Positions 15,094-24,052 of a DNA stretch of 26,895 bases are shown here, one piece after another. The stretch is from assembly GCA_046309355.1 (NCBI GenBank), contig JBKCPL010000038.1, positions 1-26,895 of the forward strand, written 5' to 3'. This DNA comes from CAYSBE01 sp046309355. GTDB taxonomy: Bacteria > Bacteroidota > Bacteroidia > UKL13-3. Position 1 is the stretch's first letter. Each line of letters opens with the position of its first letter. Under the pieces are notes generated by a model that made no database searches, was not told the DNA's origin, and was given only the letters and a program-made list of their open reading frames with translations. The translations under genes were made by a program, and so were the position numbers.

Positions 15094-16101
15094 TTACAGC
15101 TGAATGCCCAGCCAGTCGAGGGCAGTTTTGTACAGTATCTGTTCTTTTTGTTCGTTGCTTAATTCGGCAATATGTTCAATGAATTGTCCGTGCTTCAAAT
15201 CGCCCAGCGGAAAAGGGAAATCGCTTCCAAGTGCAATGCGTTCGGCACCGAACAATTTGAGGTTGTATAACAAGGCTTCTTTATCGTGCACCAGGCTGTC
15301 GATGTAAAATCGTTTGGTGTATTCGTAGGGGTCGGCTATATGGTTTACGTTGCACAAATCGGGTCGTGCATGGTAACCATGACTTACACGGCCAATGGTA
15401 TGCGGAAAGCAACCACCGCCATGCGCAAAGAGCACTCTTAGCTTAGGAAATTTATCAAATATGCCGCCAAACAACATGCTGCAAATGGCCCGTGAGGTTT
15501 CGGCAGGCATGCCTACCAGCCACGGCAGCCAGTATTTTTTCATATCGTTTTGGCCCATCATATCCCAAGGATGCACAAAAACGCACATGCCCAGTTTTTC
15601 GGCAGCTTCATAAAACGGGTGGAAGCGTTCTTCATCCAGGTTGTAGTTCAAAATATTGGTGGCAATTTCCACACCCGGCAAATTCAGTTCATGCTTGCAG
15701 CGATACAATTCTTCAATGGCTAGCGTGGTATCTTGCATGGGCAGTGTACCCAGCCCAACAAAACGTTTTGGATAGTCACGTTGTAGCTGTGCCAAATGGT
15801 CGTTTATGTATCTGCTCCATTCAAGCGTATGTTGCGGTTGAGCCCAGTAGTAAAATAAAACAGGCACGGTAGAAAGTGCCATCAGTTGTACACCGTGCTT
15901 ATCCATGTGGGTGAGTATGGCTTTCGGGTCCCAGCACAGATCATCAATGGCACGAAAGAAGTCGCCATTGGCTTTCATCATATTTGCCCGGCCTGGCTGA
16001 TAATGGTCTAAGTAAACAAAGTCATCACCGTAACCGTAGCGTTCTTTCAGGTTAGGAATATGTTCGGGTAAAATGTGTGCGTGAACATCAATTTTATGCA
16101 T
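15094..16101 (-). CDS. Aminocarboxymuconate-semialdehyde decarboxylase (ACMSD)
   Basis: The 335-residue enzyme belongs to the amidohydrolase superfamily and very closely follows ACMSD, which decarboxylates 2-amino-3-carboxymuconate 6-semialdehyde in tryptophan (kynurenine) degradation. Metal ligands are visible: His7 and His9 in MHKIDVHAHILPEH, His177 in FVHPWDMMG, and Asp294 in GSDFPFPLG. Other ACMSD-specific stretches are ALSTVPVLFYYWAQP, FVGLGTLPMQDT, KYWLPWLVGMPAETSRAICSM and FAHGGGCFPHTIGRVSHG. No other kynurenine-pathway gene lies in the window, so the rest of the route must be elsewhere. An exact -7 element lies 22 nt upstream. A related 5-carboxyvanillate or gamma-resorcylate decarboxylase is less likely given the match. 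Confidence 0.93.
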   Translation of the reverse strand: MHKIDVHAHILPEHIPNLKERYGYGDDFVYLDHYQPGRANMMKANGDFFRAIDDLCWDPKAILTHMDKHGVQLMALSTVPVLFYYWAQPQHTLEWSRYINDHLAQLQRDYPKRFVGLGTLPMQDTTLAIEELYRCKHELNLPGVEIATNILNYNLDEERFHPFYEAAEKLGMCVFVHPWDMMGQNDMKKYWLPWLVGMPAETSRAICSMLFGGIFDKFPKLRVLFAHGGGCFPHTIGRVSHGYHARPDLCNVNHIADPYEYTKRFYIDSLVHDKEALLYNLKLFGAERIALGSDFPFPLGDLKHGQFIEHIAELSNEQKEQILYKTALDWLGIQL

Positions 16102-16122
16102 GAGGTGCGTTTAGGTTTTGCA

Positions 16123-16130
16123 CAAACATA
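16123..16130 (-). promoter_or_regulatory. Bacteroidota -7 element for the ACMSD gene
   Basis: The minus strand reads TATGTTTG, an exact match to TAnnTTTG, 22 nt upstream of the ACMSD ATG in a 35-bp intergenic gap. No clear -33 TTTG is present at the expected distance. Confidence 0.5.
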
Positions 16131-16136
16131 CATCTT

Positions 16137-18539
16137 TCAGTGTACTTGTGCAGCCGATTTACGGAACCGTTGAATCCAGCGGCTGCCATTTTCGGTATAC
16201 ACCGATACTGTGTATAAGCCATCCGGCAACTCAGCTACGTTTATCTGCCATACGCCCGGTTGCTCTTCGGTGAAACGAATTTCTATCATTCTTCCGCTCA
16301 TGTCCATAAGCTCCATTTTTACCGGTTTTTCACTATCCGATTTCAGGTAAAGTTTGGTTTGTGCAGGATTGGGAAACAGCATAAAGGCATTAGTACTTGA
16401 GGCATCTTGCACCGATAATGAAGGCGGTGTAACGGTAACTGTTAGGTTTAGTGTATCACGCATGCACCCGTCAGCTGTCTCGTTGCAAAATAGTTTGCCT
16501 TCGCCAATGCTGTTCCAGGCTACAGTTACTTTGTGTGTTCCCTGACCGTTCAAAATGTTTCCATTTTCTATTCTCCACAAGTAAGTTACATCGGGTGTAT
16601 TGACTACTTCATACACACACGATTGATCAACGCTGGGTGATGTATTTCCCCAAATTTTAGTGCTAATGGCATCAGGCATCACTTTTACTACAAAGGTATC
16701 GCGCAGCATGCAGCCTTTGTTATTGTTGATGTAGAGTACGTAAACCTGTTTAGTGGGCTCAAAGGCTATGTACAGCGTGTCGGCTGTACTTAGAACGTTT
16801 GTAGGATTTTGCATCGAAGTCCACTCATACGTAAGTGTATCATTGGCAGGATTGAACAGATTAGGTCGTACTAGTATGGGTTGTGATGAACAGAAAAAGG
16901 TATCGCTCGCGTTAAAGGCAAATCCGTTTTGCGCAACATCAACGGAATCAAGTATCGAAATTTGGGTGTTTAAATTCCCGGCATAAAATAGTGTAATATC
17001 CTGCCTGATGTAATAGCGTCCTGAGCTACCAAACTGAACTCCGCTCAGAAAACCGTTGGTGCGGTATGAACTTACAGGGCCTTCAAAATTTCGGTCGCCC
17101 GGTGTGCGAGTTACAGTCCAGTCAATGTAATTATACCAACCGGGTGAGGGATTTATGGCCGTAGCGAAATGGAATTGGTTGCACACCGGATTTTGAATAT
17201 CCGTTTTTCCGATAATTGGTGGCGCTATAACGTACAGTTGAATTGTACGTTCACTGCTGCCATTCAGCGGACAGCGGTTGTCTTCAGCTTTTACTGTAAA
17301 GCTGTAAGGTTGTGTACGGATGTTGCTGTCGGCCGGTGTCCAGCAGAAGCGGTAGCGGTCTTCTCGCGGACCGTTTATTCTGCGTTGTGAAGGATTGTAA
17401 GTCGGCAGAAAGGTTGCTCCGCGATTTGCCAGTGCACCGTTCCACGATAAGAAAGTCGTGTCGGTCAAATTGGAATCATTGGCTGTTAGTTCAAAGCAAT
17501 TTTGACGTCCGGCATAAAACAGCCACGAAGTGCGCGGTGTAGAAGTACCCGGAATAAGTGCAGGTTGGGTGGTTAAAAAGGGCGAGCTGTTGGTTTCGCA
17601 ACTTTTCAGCCACACCATCATATCGCGTCTGGTTATTCCCATTAGCTCGTATTTTTTAGTTGTTGTATTCCATCGCCATTGTTCAATTCCGATGGCTATA
17701 ATGCCTTCAAAATTGGAAGGACCGGCAGGCGTAAATGAAATATCGCCCGTTATAGAATTGCACCGAATGCCATTTGGAAATTGACCTGTTGTAGGGCCTG
17801 TCCACGGCATGGGCTTATCGAAACTGTAAGGCGGTGAGTAGGGTACAGATGCTCCGGCAGATGAAAGGGAAGGTACAAATGCATAAGCCAGCGAATCGAG
17901 GTCGGGGTCAATGCCACCACAGTTTATTGTTGCAGGTTGATTGGTACATAAAATATGCGGCACGTCATTCGTAAATACAGGCGAACTGTTCACAGCCGGT
18001 GTTGACAAGCATCTGTTTACCGACATTTCCGTATAAAAATTTGCGCCTGCAGCACCGGTTGAAATTCCCGAACTGCGGCAGCAAATGCTGTATGTAAATT
18101 TGACTGTGCAACATGACTGAGGAATACCCGATGATGGCCCGAGGTTGATGACAGCGCGAAACTCAAAGCGCTCAACTCCGGGTGTAAAAGTACCGGGTGT
18201 AACACACCCCATATTGCTGCACGTATTTTTAACATTTGGACAACGTGGATTTAAGTTTACATCACGAACAGATACCAACTGCAGTTTTAGTGTTCCGTAA
18301 CTCACACCCGAGCACCCCGAAGTTCCGCCCTTAATGTCTGTAAATACAGAACACGAGTCACCGCATGTGCCCGGACATAAAGGAATACCGCTGCAATCGC
18401 GGTAAAGTATTAAGGTAATTTCATAGTCACCCGATGTATTCAGGCACTTGTATTGCCAGTCGCTGCCAATGATGTGTGTGGCTGTTACCAGCTGACCAAT
18501 GAGCAAAAAAATCAATAAGCTAAATGCACGTGTTGCCAT
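16137..18539 (-). CDS. T9SS type A sorting domain surface protein
   Basis: From the ATG at 18539 this is an 800-residue exported protein with a signal peptide (MATRAFSLLIFLLIGQLVTA). The N-terminal domain starts HIIGSDWQYKCLNTSGDYEITLILYRDCSG, the common first domain of large Bacteroidota surface proteins (often gliding- or adhesion-associated), and is rich in cysteines, probably disulfide-bonded. Several beta-sandwich/PKD-like segments follow. The last 75 residues form a T9SS type A sorting domain: LFPNPAQTKLYLKS, LMDMSGRMIE, VAELPDGLYTVSVYTENG and a basic end (RFRKSA). This predicts transport across the outer membrane by the PorSS and attachment or release at the surface. A longer start at 18563 is possible. 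Ligand unknown. Confidence 0.9.
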   Translation of the reverse strand: MATRAFSLLIFLLIGQLVTATHIIGSDWQYKCLNTSGDYEITLILYRDCSGIPLCPGTCGDSCSVFTDIKGGTSGCSGVSYGTLKLQLVSVRDVNLNPRCPNVKNTCSNMGCVTPGTFTPGVERFEFRAVINLGPSSGIPQSCCTVKFTYSICCRSSGISTGAAGANFYTEMSVNRCLSTPAVNSSPVFTNDVPHILCTNQPATINCGGIDPDLDSLAYAFVPSLSSAGASVPYSPPYSFDKPMPWTGPTTGQFPNGIRCNSITGDISFTPAGPSNFEGIIAIGIEQWRWNTTTKKYELMGITRRDMMVWLKSCETNSSPFLTTQPALIPGTSTPRTSWLFYAGRQNCFELTANDSNLTDTTFLSWNGALANRGATFLPTYNPSQRRINGPREDRYRFCWTPADSNIRTQPYSFTVKAEDNRCPLNGSSERTIQLYVIAPPIIGKTDIQNPVCNQFHFATAINPSPGWYNYIDWTVTRTPGDRNFEGPVSSYRTNGFLSGVQFGSSGRYYIRQDITLFYAGNLNTQISILDSVDVAQNGFAFNASDTFFCSSQPILVRPNLFNPANDTLTYEWTSMQNPTNVLSTADTLYIAFEPTKQVYVLYINNNKGCMLRDTFVVKVMPDAISTKIWGNTSPSVDQSCVYEVVNTPDVTYLWRIENGNILNGQGTHKVTVAWNSIGEGKLFCNETADGCMRDTLNLTVTVTPPSLSVQDASSTNAFMLFPNPAQTKLYLKSDSEKPVKMELMDMSGRMIEIRFTEEQPGVWQINVAELPDGLYTVSVYTENGSRWIQRFRKSAAQVH

Positions 18540-18620
18540 AAAAGGTGAGTATTGTTTACGCAATCTAACTTACCGTATTGTTAAACAAAAAGGCCGCAGC
18601 AGTTTTTAAGAAAATATTTA

Positions 18621-19286
18621 CTAAGCAAACAGCTCAGTCAGGCTATTCAGTTTTACATCCGAAATGGCAAATGCCGGATTGTTGCGTGTAGCTACTTCAG
18701 GCACAGCAATGCATTTCATGCGTGCTGCTTTGGCAGCAATTACTCCGTTTATGCTGTCTTCAAACACAAGGCAGCGCGAGGGCTCAACACCCAGTTCACG
18801 TGCGGTGGTGATAAAAATTCCAGGATGGGGTTTTCCGTACGGTTCATATTCGGCCGAGTGAAGTAGCGATAAATAAGGTTGTATCTGCAATTTGGAAACT
18901 ACTGCCTGTATAAGCCGCAATGCCGATGAAGATGCCACAGCCATTTTTATACGCCTGTCGTTTACCATCTGTATGGTTTCATACACTCCGGGCATGGGCA
19001 GTGCCTGTGCTATAATCAACTCTTCCACACACGACAAAATAGCGTTTTCAGTTTGTTCGAAATTGGGCTCCGGCCACGGTTGATAAGTATACCAGTGCTG
19101 AACCACTTCACTCAGGCGAAAGCCCATCACTTCGCGCAGTTGTTCATCGGTTAGGGTTAAACCGTAGCGGCCAAAAATTTTTTTCTCGGCTATTTTCCAG
19201 AACGGTTCTGAATCAATCAGTAATCCGTCCATGTCAAAAATGACTGCATCTGCCTGTTCCAGCAGTTTCATGGCTTGTTTATTCAT
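18621..19286 (-). CDS. hxpB: HAD sugar phosphatase, HxpB/YniC-like
   Basis: This is a haloacid-dehalogenase hydrolase with a C1 helical cap that removes phosphate from hexitol or 2-deoxyhexose phosphates. Motif I is VIFDMDGLLIDSEP (nucleophile and acid Asp), motif II is AVASSSALRLI, motif III is the Lys in YGKPHPGIF, and motif IV is LVFEDSINGV. The stretches GFRLSEVVQHWYTYQPW and SDVKLNSLTEL track E. coli YniC (HxpB) closely, which is why that name is used. The start may be ATG 19286 (inside the end of aroE) or ATG 19271 (MKLLEQADA), 7 nt past the aroE stop; both give the same domain. It is co-transcribed with aroE. Confidence 0.88.
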   Translation of the reverse strand: MNKQAMKLLEQADAVIFDMDGLLIDSEPFWKIAEKKIFGRYGLTLTDEQLREVMGFRLSEVVQHWYTYQPWPEPNFEQTENAILSCVEELIIAQALPMPGVYETIQMVNDRRIKMAVASSSALRLIQAVVSKLQIQPYLSLLHSAEYEPYGKPHPGIFITTARELGVEPSRCLVFEDSINGVIAAKAARMKCIAVPEVATRNNPAFAISDVKLNSLTELFA

Positions 19287-20019
19287 TCCATACCTCCCAG
19301 CTGCGATAAGCCTGCATATGCAGCATGTGTAGTCCGTTTTTGATACGTGCACCATACTGCTCTGCCTGTTCTAGAAAACGTGTTTTTTCGGGCAGATAAA
19401 TCAGGTCAATGGCTACGTGCTTGTCTGTAATAAATGGGTATGGAAAATGGGGTAAGCCGGATGTGTTGGGAAACATGCCCAGCGGTGTTGTGTTTATCAA
19501 AATTTGATGCGAACGAACGCTAGCTTCATTCAATTCTTCGTAGCTCAGGTATTCGCCTGTCGGGTTTTGACTGATATCCTGACGTGTAACCGTATGCCAC
19601 GAAATGCCTGCCTGATGCAGGGCTACTTTCACTGCACGTGCAGCACCTCCGTTTCCCAGAATAAGTGCTCGCTGATGCCAACTTTGCAGCATGGGCAACA
19701 ACGATTGATAAAACCCATATACATCGGTATTGTAACCAATTAGTGTTTTGCCGCTCACTTTTATGCAATTCACCGCACCTGTTTTTTCGGCCGATGGGTC
19801 AAGGTCGTCCATGTACTGCATCACATTTATTTTATGCGGCAAGGTTACATTAAGTCCACTCAGGTGTTCATCGGCTATGAGCCGTCTTAAAACAGAAAGG
19901 TCTTGCAACGGGAAATTTCTGTAAGTATACCCGTGCAGGTTCCGATTTGAGAATATGCCTTCAAAGTAATTTTTTGAAAACGTGTTATTCAGCGGGTAGC
20001 CTATTAATCCGAAATGCAT
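19279..20019 (-). CDS. aroE: Shikimate dehydrogenase
   Basis: AroE reduces 3-dehydroshikimate to shikimate with NADPH in chorismate/aromatic amino-acid synthesis. The 246-residue protein carries the shikimate-binding residues in FGLIGYPLNNTFSKNYF (Ser15), the catalytic Lys63 in LNVTLPHK and Asp99 in GYNTDVYGF, and the NADP Rossmann loop LGNGGAARAV (about 121-130). It is slightly shorter than the E. coli enzyme (272), as is common in Bacteroidota. The gene diverges from the T9SS gene at 20107 and leads into the HxpB-like gene, whose possible start lies inside its last codons. Confidence 0.94.
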   Translation of the reverse strand: MHFGLIGYPLNNTFSKNYFEGIFSNRNLHGYTYRNFPLQDLSVLRRLIADEHLSGLNVTLPHKINVMQYMDDLDPSAEKTGAVNCIKVSGKTLIGYNTDVYGFYQSLLPMLQSWHQRALILGNGGAARAVKVALHQAGISWHTVTRQDISQNPTGEYLSYEELNEASVRSHQILINTTPLGMFPNTSGLPHFPYPFITDKHVAIDLIYLPEKTRFLEQAEQYGARIKNGLHMLHMQAYRSWEVWNE

Positions 20020-20080
20020 GCATCAAAGATGCGAAAAGGGACCTTCAGCAGCAAGCGAGATGGATAAATCTAAATTATTT

Positions 20081-20088
20081 TACCTTTG
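20081..20088 (+). promoter_or_regulatory. Bacteroidota -7 element for the choice-of-anchor V gene
   Basis: TACCTTTG matches TAnnTTTG exactly and ends 18 nt before the ATG at 20107, in the 87-bp divergent gap with aroE. The sequence around it is A/T-rich (TAAATTATTT). No clear -33 TTTG was found. It would drive the three-gene unit up to 24.05 kb. Confidence 0.5.
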
Positions 20089-20106
20089 AGTTAAACAATC
20101 CGATAC

Positions 20107-22743
20107 ATGACTAAACTTTACACACGTGCCACGTTACTTTGTGTGGGCATTCTTCTGGCCATTTCAACAACTGTTTTTACCAATACTGGCGGAGCCCCTT
20201 CAGGCAATACGGCAGCACCTGGCGATGGCAATTGCACAGGTTGTCACTCGGGTAGCCTTATAACAAGCGGTGCCGATTGGAATAATTTTACCATTACTTC
20301 GACCGTGCCGGTGGGTGGTTATGTGCCCGGAACTACTTACACCATTACCATCAGCCACACGCAAAGCGGCATCAACAAATGGGGATTTCAGGCTACGGTG
20401 CTCAACAGTTCGAATGCGATGGCGGGTAGCATCATCAATACCAATACTTCGCAAATGTCTACACAAACCATAGCTGGCAAAACCTATATCGGCCACACCA
20501 GCGGTGGAACTTCAGGAAGCGGTACCAAAAGCTGGTCGTTCGATTGGACTGCACCTAGCCCCGGTGCAGGCACGGTTACTGTATACGCAGTGGTCAATGC
20601 CACAAATAGCAATTCATCTACTTCAGGCGATTTAATTTATGCGCGCAACCTAGCATTTACACAGCAAGGTCAGGGACCACCTGTGGCTACACTTACCAGC
20701 AGCCGCGATACCATTTGTGCAGGCGATACGGTACAATTTAACGGAAGTGGAACCAATAATCCACTCTCTTACTCGTGGCAGTTTATAGGTGGAACACCAT
20801 CCAGCAGCACGCAGCAAAACCCCAAAGTGGTGTACCTCAATGCGGGCTCATATACGGCACGTTTAATTGCCTCCAACAGTTTTGGCTCGTCAGCACCTGT
20901 TACCAAAACCATTGTGGTAAATGCTCGGCCTACCGCTACAATTTCTCCGGCAGGTGCTCTTACTATCTGCGGCAATGATTCGGTACAACTGACTTCGTCT
21001 ACCAATACCGGCATACAATTTTTATGGACACCGGGCAACTCTGTTTCGTCTTCGGTGTATGCCACACAGTCCGGCAATTATTCGGTTCGTATAACAGATG
21101 CCAATGGCTGCCGTACACAAAGCAATACAGTAGCCGTGACCAAACGCAGTAAACCCGTTGTAACGCTGCAGGCGAATAAGTTGACTACCTGTAGCAACGA
21201 TTCTGTTACGTTTACGGCATTGCCTGCGGGTTTGTCATCCTATCAGTTTAAAACGCTGGGGCTTTCGCTGCGGCAATCGGCCTCCAATCAATTTAAAACA
21301 CTGCTTATTTTGCCTTTGTCAAATGTGTATGTAATTGCTACGGATTCATTCGGGTGTAAAAGCGACTCTACCAACGGAGTAAATGTTGCTGTACAAACAG
21401 CACCGGCTGGCCCAATTGTTACCTGCGACAGTGTTTCGCTCACGTTTATACGTTTTCGGTGGACACCCGTGGCATCGGCATTGGGCTACGAGGTAAGTTT
21501 AGACAGCGGCCGCACATGGAGTACACCCACCAGCGGAAATTTGGGATTAACACATAGCCTTTCAGGATTGCCGCAAGGCACTCGTGTTTCACTTTTTGTT
21601 CGCGCCATTATAAGCGGTCTTGTATGCACACGAAGCATGGCGGGCATTGGCAGTTGCCAAACTCCGGGTTGCATTACCATTTCCTACACCCTCCAGTACG
21701 ATTCGGTTCGTCAGGTATGTGCCGGATTAAGCAGCGATACGGTTTCCGTTTCCATAACAGGTGCTAATGTAAATCCTTATGTATACAGGGTAGAGGAAGT
21801 GTCGGAAAACGGAAATGTACTTCGTGTGGTTATTCCTGTTTCTGTTTCGTCCACTATGCGATTGCCTGTTGTTCCCAATGGCATTAACCGTTTCCGAATC
21901 AATCTGTACGATGCTGCCTTAACGGGTTGCGATACCGTTAGAAAAACCATTGCGATCAGAACCCAGCAATCCGCTGGATTGCCCGTTGAACTTACTTTTA
22001 ATAAGCTTTCGCAAATTTATTGCAGCAGCGATACGGCCGTGCTCAGCACAACAGCATTGCCCGAAAAACAGGTGTATGAATTGTACCGAAACAACATCCT
22101 GCTGTTTAGCGATACAGCAACAAAATGGAAGTTGACTCCATTGCTAGCGCCTGATGGATCAGTGTTTAGGGTAGTCGCTAAAGATACGGTGAAAGGCTGT
22201 ATACTGGTTTCAGATGCACGTTTGCTTACACGCAAACAGCAATACGCCTCATTGTTCAGTTATGAGCAAACCGGTACAACCAACATCACTTTTACCGATA
22301 CCACACCTACCTCAGTGAGCCGATTGTGGTTGTTTGGCGATGGAAATATTGATACAGCTAAAGTAACTACTCATACCTATGCAGCTTTTGGCGACTACGA
22401 TGTGGCACTAATCACCCGAGATATTGACCAGTGCGTAAGCAACAGCCCGATCGTTACCATTTCGGTATTGCCTACATCCGTAGGTTCGGTTCTTGATGCA
22501 GCAGGCATTCAGGTGTATCCTAATCCGGCCAAAGGACAGTTAACCATTGAAAGCGATAAACTGTTGCAATCGGTAACACTTACTACGTTAACAGGACAAG
22601 CACTGGATATACTAATGACCTTTGATGGTAAATCATCGTACAGCTTGGATTGTTCTACCTATACGGAAGGATTGTATCTAATAAAAATCAAAACGAATGA
22701 TGCCACTTACATCAAACGTTTTGTAATTTCGAATAATAAATAA
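20107..22743 (+). CDS. Choice-of-anchor V, PKD and T9SS sorting domain protein
   Basis: The 878-residue exported protein has a signal peptide (1-26) and then a choice-of-anchor V domain (about 28-195): GGAPSGNTAAPGDGNCTGCHSG, WGFQATVL and GTVTVYAVVNATNSN. The CTGCH at residues 43-47 has the form of a c-type haem attachment site; this motif is common to the domain, and whether haem binds is not established. A PKD domain follows (about 200-275, YLNAGSYTARLIASNSFG), then Ig-like/fibronectin-like segments, a second PKD (about 725-790, WLFGDGNIDTAKVTTHTYAAFG), and a T9SS type A sorting domain (QVYPNPAKGQLTIES through TEGLYLIKIKTNDATYIKRF). It should be delivered to the cell surface by T9SS. The stop is 3 bp from the next gene. 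Confidence 0.9.
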   Translation: MTKLYTRATLLCVGILLAISTTVFTNTGGAPSGNTAAPGDGNCTGCHSGSLITSGADWNNFTITSTVPVGGYVPGTTYTITISHTQSGINKWGFQATVLNSSNAMAGSIINTNTSQMSTQTIAGKTYIGHTSGGTSGSGTKSWSFDWTAPSPGAGTVTVYAVVNATNSNSSTSGDLIYARNLAFTQQGQGPPVATLTSSRDTICAGDTVQFNGSGTNNPLSYSWQFIGGTPSSSTQQNPKVVYLNAGSYTARLIASNSFGSSAPVTKTIVVNARPTATISPAGALTICGNDSVQLTSSTNTGIQFLWTPGNSVSSSVYATQSGNYSVRITDANGCRTQSNTVAVTKRSKPVVTLQANKLTTCSNDSVTFTALPAGLSSYQFKTLGLSLRQSASNQFKTLLILPLSNVYVIATDSFGCKSDSTNGVNVAVQTAPAGPIVTCDSVSLTFIRFRWTPVASALGYEVSLDSGRTWSTPTSGNLGLTHSLSGLPQGTRVSLFVRAIISGLVCTRSMAGIGSCQTPGCITISYTLQYDSVRQVCAGLSSDTVSVSITGANVNPYVYRVEEVSENGNVLRVVIPVSVSSTMRLPVVPNGINRFRINLYDAALTGCDTVRKTIAIRTQQSAGLPVELTFNKLSQIYCSSDTAVLSTTALPEKQVYELYRNNILLFSDTATKWKLTPLLAPDGSVFRVVAKDTVKGCILVSDARLLTRKQQYASLFSYEQTGTTNITFTDTTPTSVSRLWLFGDGNIDTAKVTTHTYAAFGDYDVALITRDIDQCVSNSPIVTISVLPTSVGSVLDAAGIQVYPNPAKGQLTIESDKLLQSVTLTTLTGQALDILMTFDGKSSYSLDCSTYTEGLYLIKIKTNDATYIKRFVISNNK

Positions 22744-22746
22744 ATC

Positions 22747-23283
22747 ATGAAGCAACTCGTTATAGCTTTATACATGTTGATGCTCGTTACTATATTAATG
22801 GTATTTCCGTTATTGCTTCAGAACTGTGTATGGCCTGATAAACCCAATGATATTCCTGATACTCAATATCGGCCTGTTTTTATGTCACGCGCTGATCTTG
22901 AAACATCTGTAAAAATGGAAGCAGCTAGGGTGATGAATGAGTCAGGTAAGATTTACCTGTATGGAGATGTATTGCTGATAAACGAGCCATTAAAAGGAGT
23001 GCATATGTACAATAACACTGATCCTCGTAACCCTGTAAATATTGGCTTTATTGCAGTGCCGGGCTCACACGATATGGCATTAAAGTATAACACCCTATAC
23101 GTAGACAATGCAGTAGATCTTGTAGCAATTACATTTGTACCAAATACAACTAATATTCAAAATATAACCCGACTCAGAAATAAATTTCGGGAGCCTACAC
23201 CACCAGATTTGAATATTATCCCCGAAATTTTTAATAAACCCTCACAAAGAGGAGACTCTATAATCATAAATTGGATAAAGTAA
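22747..23283 (+). CDS. Exported LVIVD-type protein, N-terminal half
   Basis: The 178-residue protein has an N-terminal hydrophobic segment (MKQLVIALYMLMLVTILMVFPLLLQNC). The Cys at the end is lipobox-like, but LQNC is a poor match to the lipobox consensus. The body, YRPVFMSRADLETSV, GKIYLYGDVLLINEPLKGVHMYNNTDPRNPVNIGFIAVPG and VDLVAITF, is the start of the LVIVD-repeat/beta-propeller type surface proteins of Bacteroidota, in which blades read 'GIHIIDNSDPSNPQNIGFI'. As I remember the family, one polypeptide usually carries this half and the half encoded by the next gene. Here it stops after IINWIK, and the next ATG follows after a single base. GC content is visibly lower than in genes upstream. 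Confidence 0.75.
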   Translation: MKQLVIALYMLMLVTILMVFPLLLQNCVWPDKPNDIPDTQYRPVFMSRADLETSVKMEAARVMNESGKIYLYGDVLLINEPLKGVHMYNNTDPRNPVNIGFIAVPGSHDMALKYNTLYVDNAVDLVAITFVPNTTNIQNITRLRNKFREPTPPDLNIIPEIFNKPSQRGDSIIINWIK

Positions 23284-23284
23284 T

Positions 23285-24052
23285 ATGAACAGACTAATTA
23301 TTTTTATACTGATTGGTACTGTTGCACTCTCTGCTTGTACTACCGATAACGGTTCAGATACTGTTAACTCCACTCAACCCGGGGCAACGGGTCAGGCGGG
23401 TTCAATGGCGCGATTTACTATCATTAATGATAATCTGTATGTCTTGTCAGGAAACAGCATTATTACTTATAACCTTACACAAAGTAGTAATCCACAACAG
23501 CTAGATAGCATAGGTGTAAAAATTATATCTGGTCGAGTTGAAACCATATTCCCTAAAGACACTTTGCTGTTTTTGGGCGCCAGCGATGGAATGTACATTT
23601 ACTCAGTTAATAATACTAAGCCACAATACGTGTCGCGATACATGCACATAATGGCGTGCGATCCGGTTGTTGCGGATCATAAATACGCTTATGTGACATT
23701 GCGTACCGGAACCGTCTGTCCGCGATCAATAAATCAGCTTCACGTAATTGATATTACCAATATATATAATCCTACAGTAGTAAAAACATTTTCCATGTCA
23801 AATCCTAAAGGACTGGGTCTGCAAAACGGATCATTATTTGTATGTGACAAAAAACTTAAGGTGTTTTCTGTGCAAAGCAATAATGACGAGTTGAATATGT
23901 CATTATTTAAAGAATTCAGTGTGTATGACGCACACGATATTATACCCGTATCTAATACTAACCGACTTATTATTACAGCACAAGATGGAATTTACCAATA
24001 CACCTATCAGGACGGAGAGATTGCATTGTTAAGCAGAATTCCTGTGTTGTAA
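23285..24052 (+). CDS. LVIVD-type lipoprotein, C-terminal half
   Basis: The 255-residue protein begins with its own lipoprotein signal peptide, MNRLIIFILIGTVALSAC, with a good lipobox (LSAC) and Cys18 as the lipidation site. A Gly/Ser/Thr-rich linker follows, then GSMARFTIINDNLYVLS, VETIFPKDTLLFLGASDGMYIYSV, ACDPVVADHKYAYVTLRTGT, NQLHVIDITNIYNPTVV, NPKGLGLQNGSLFVCDKKLKVF and HDIIPVSNTNRLIITAQDGIYQYTY. These are beta-propeller blades of the LVIVD type and continue the series begun in the preceding gene. It starts one base after the preceding stop, so the pair is co-translated. The last 24 bp overlap the convergent Lgt-like gene. Confidence 0.78.
   Translation: MNRLIIFILIGTVALSACTTDNGSDTVNSTQPGATGQAGSMARFTIINDNLYVLSGNSIITYNLTQSSNPQQLDSIGVKIISGRVETIFPKDTLLFLGASDGMYIYSVNNTKPQYVSRYMHIMACDPVVADHKYAYVTLRTGTVCPRSINQLHVIDITNIYNPTVVKTFSMSNPKGLGLQNGSLFVCDKKLKVFSVQSNNDELNMSLFKEFSVYDAHDIIPVSNTNRLIITAQDGIYQYTYQDGEIALLSRIPVL

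Noticed and set aside
22747..24052. A frameshift or sequencing error splitting one LVIVD gene
   Set aside because: The second gene has an intact lipoprotein signal peptide and linker of its own, which a simple frameshift would not produce.
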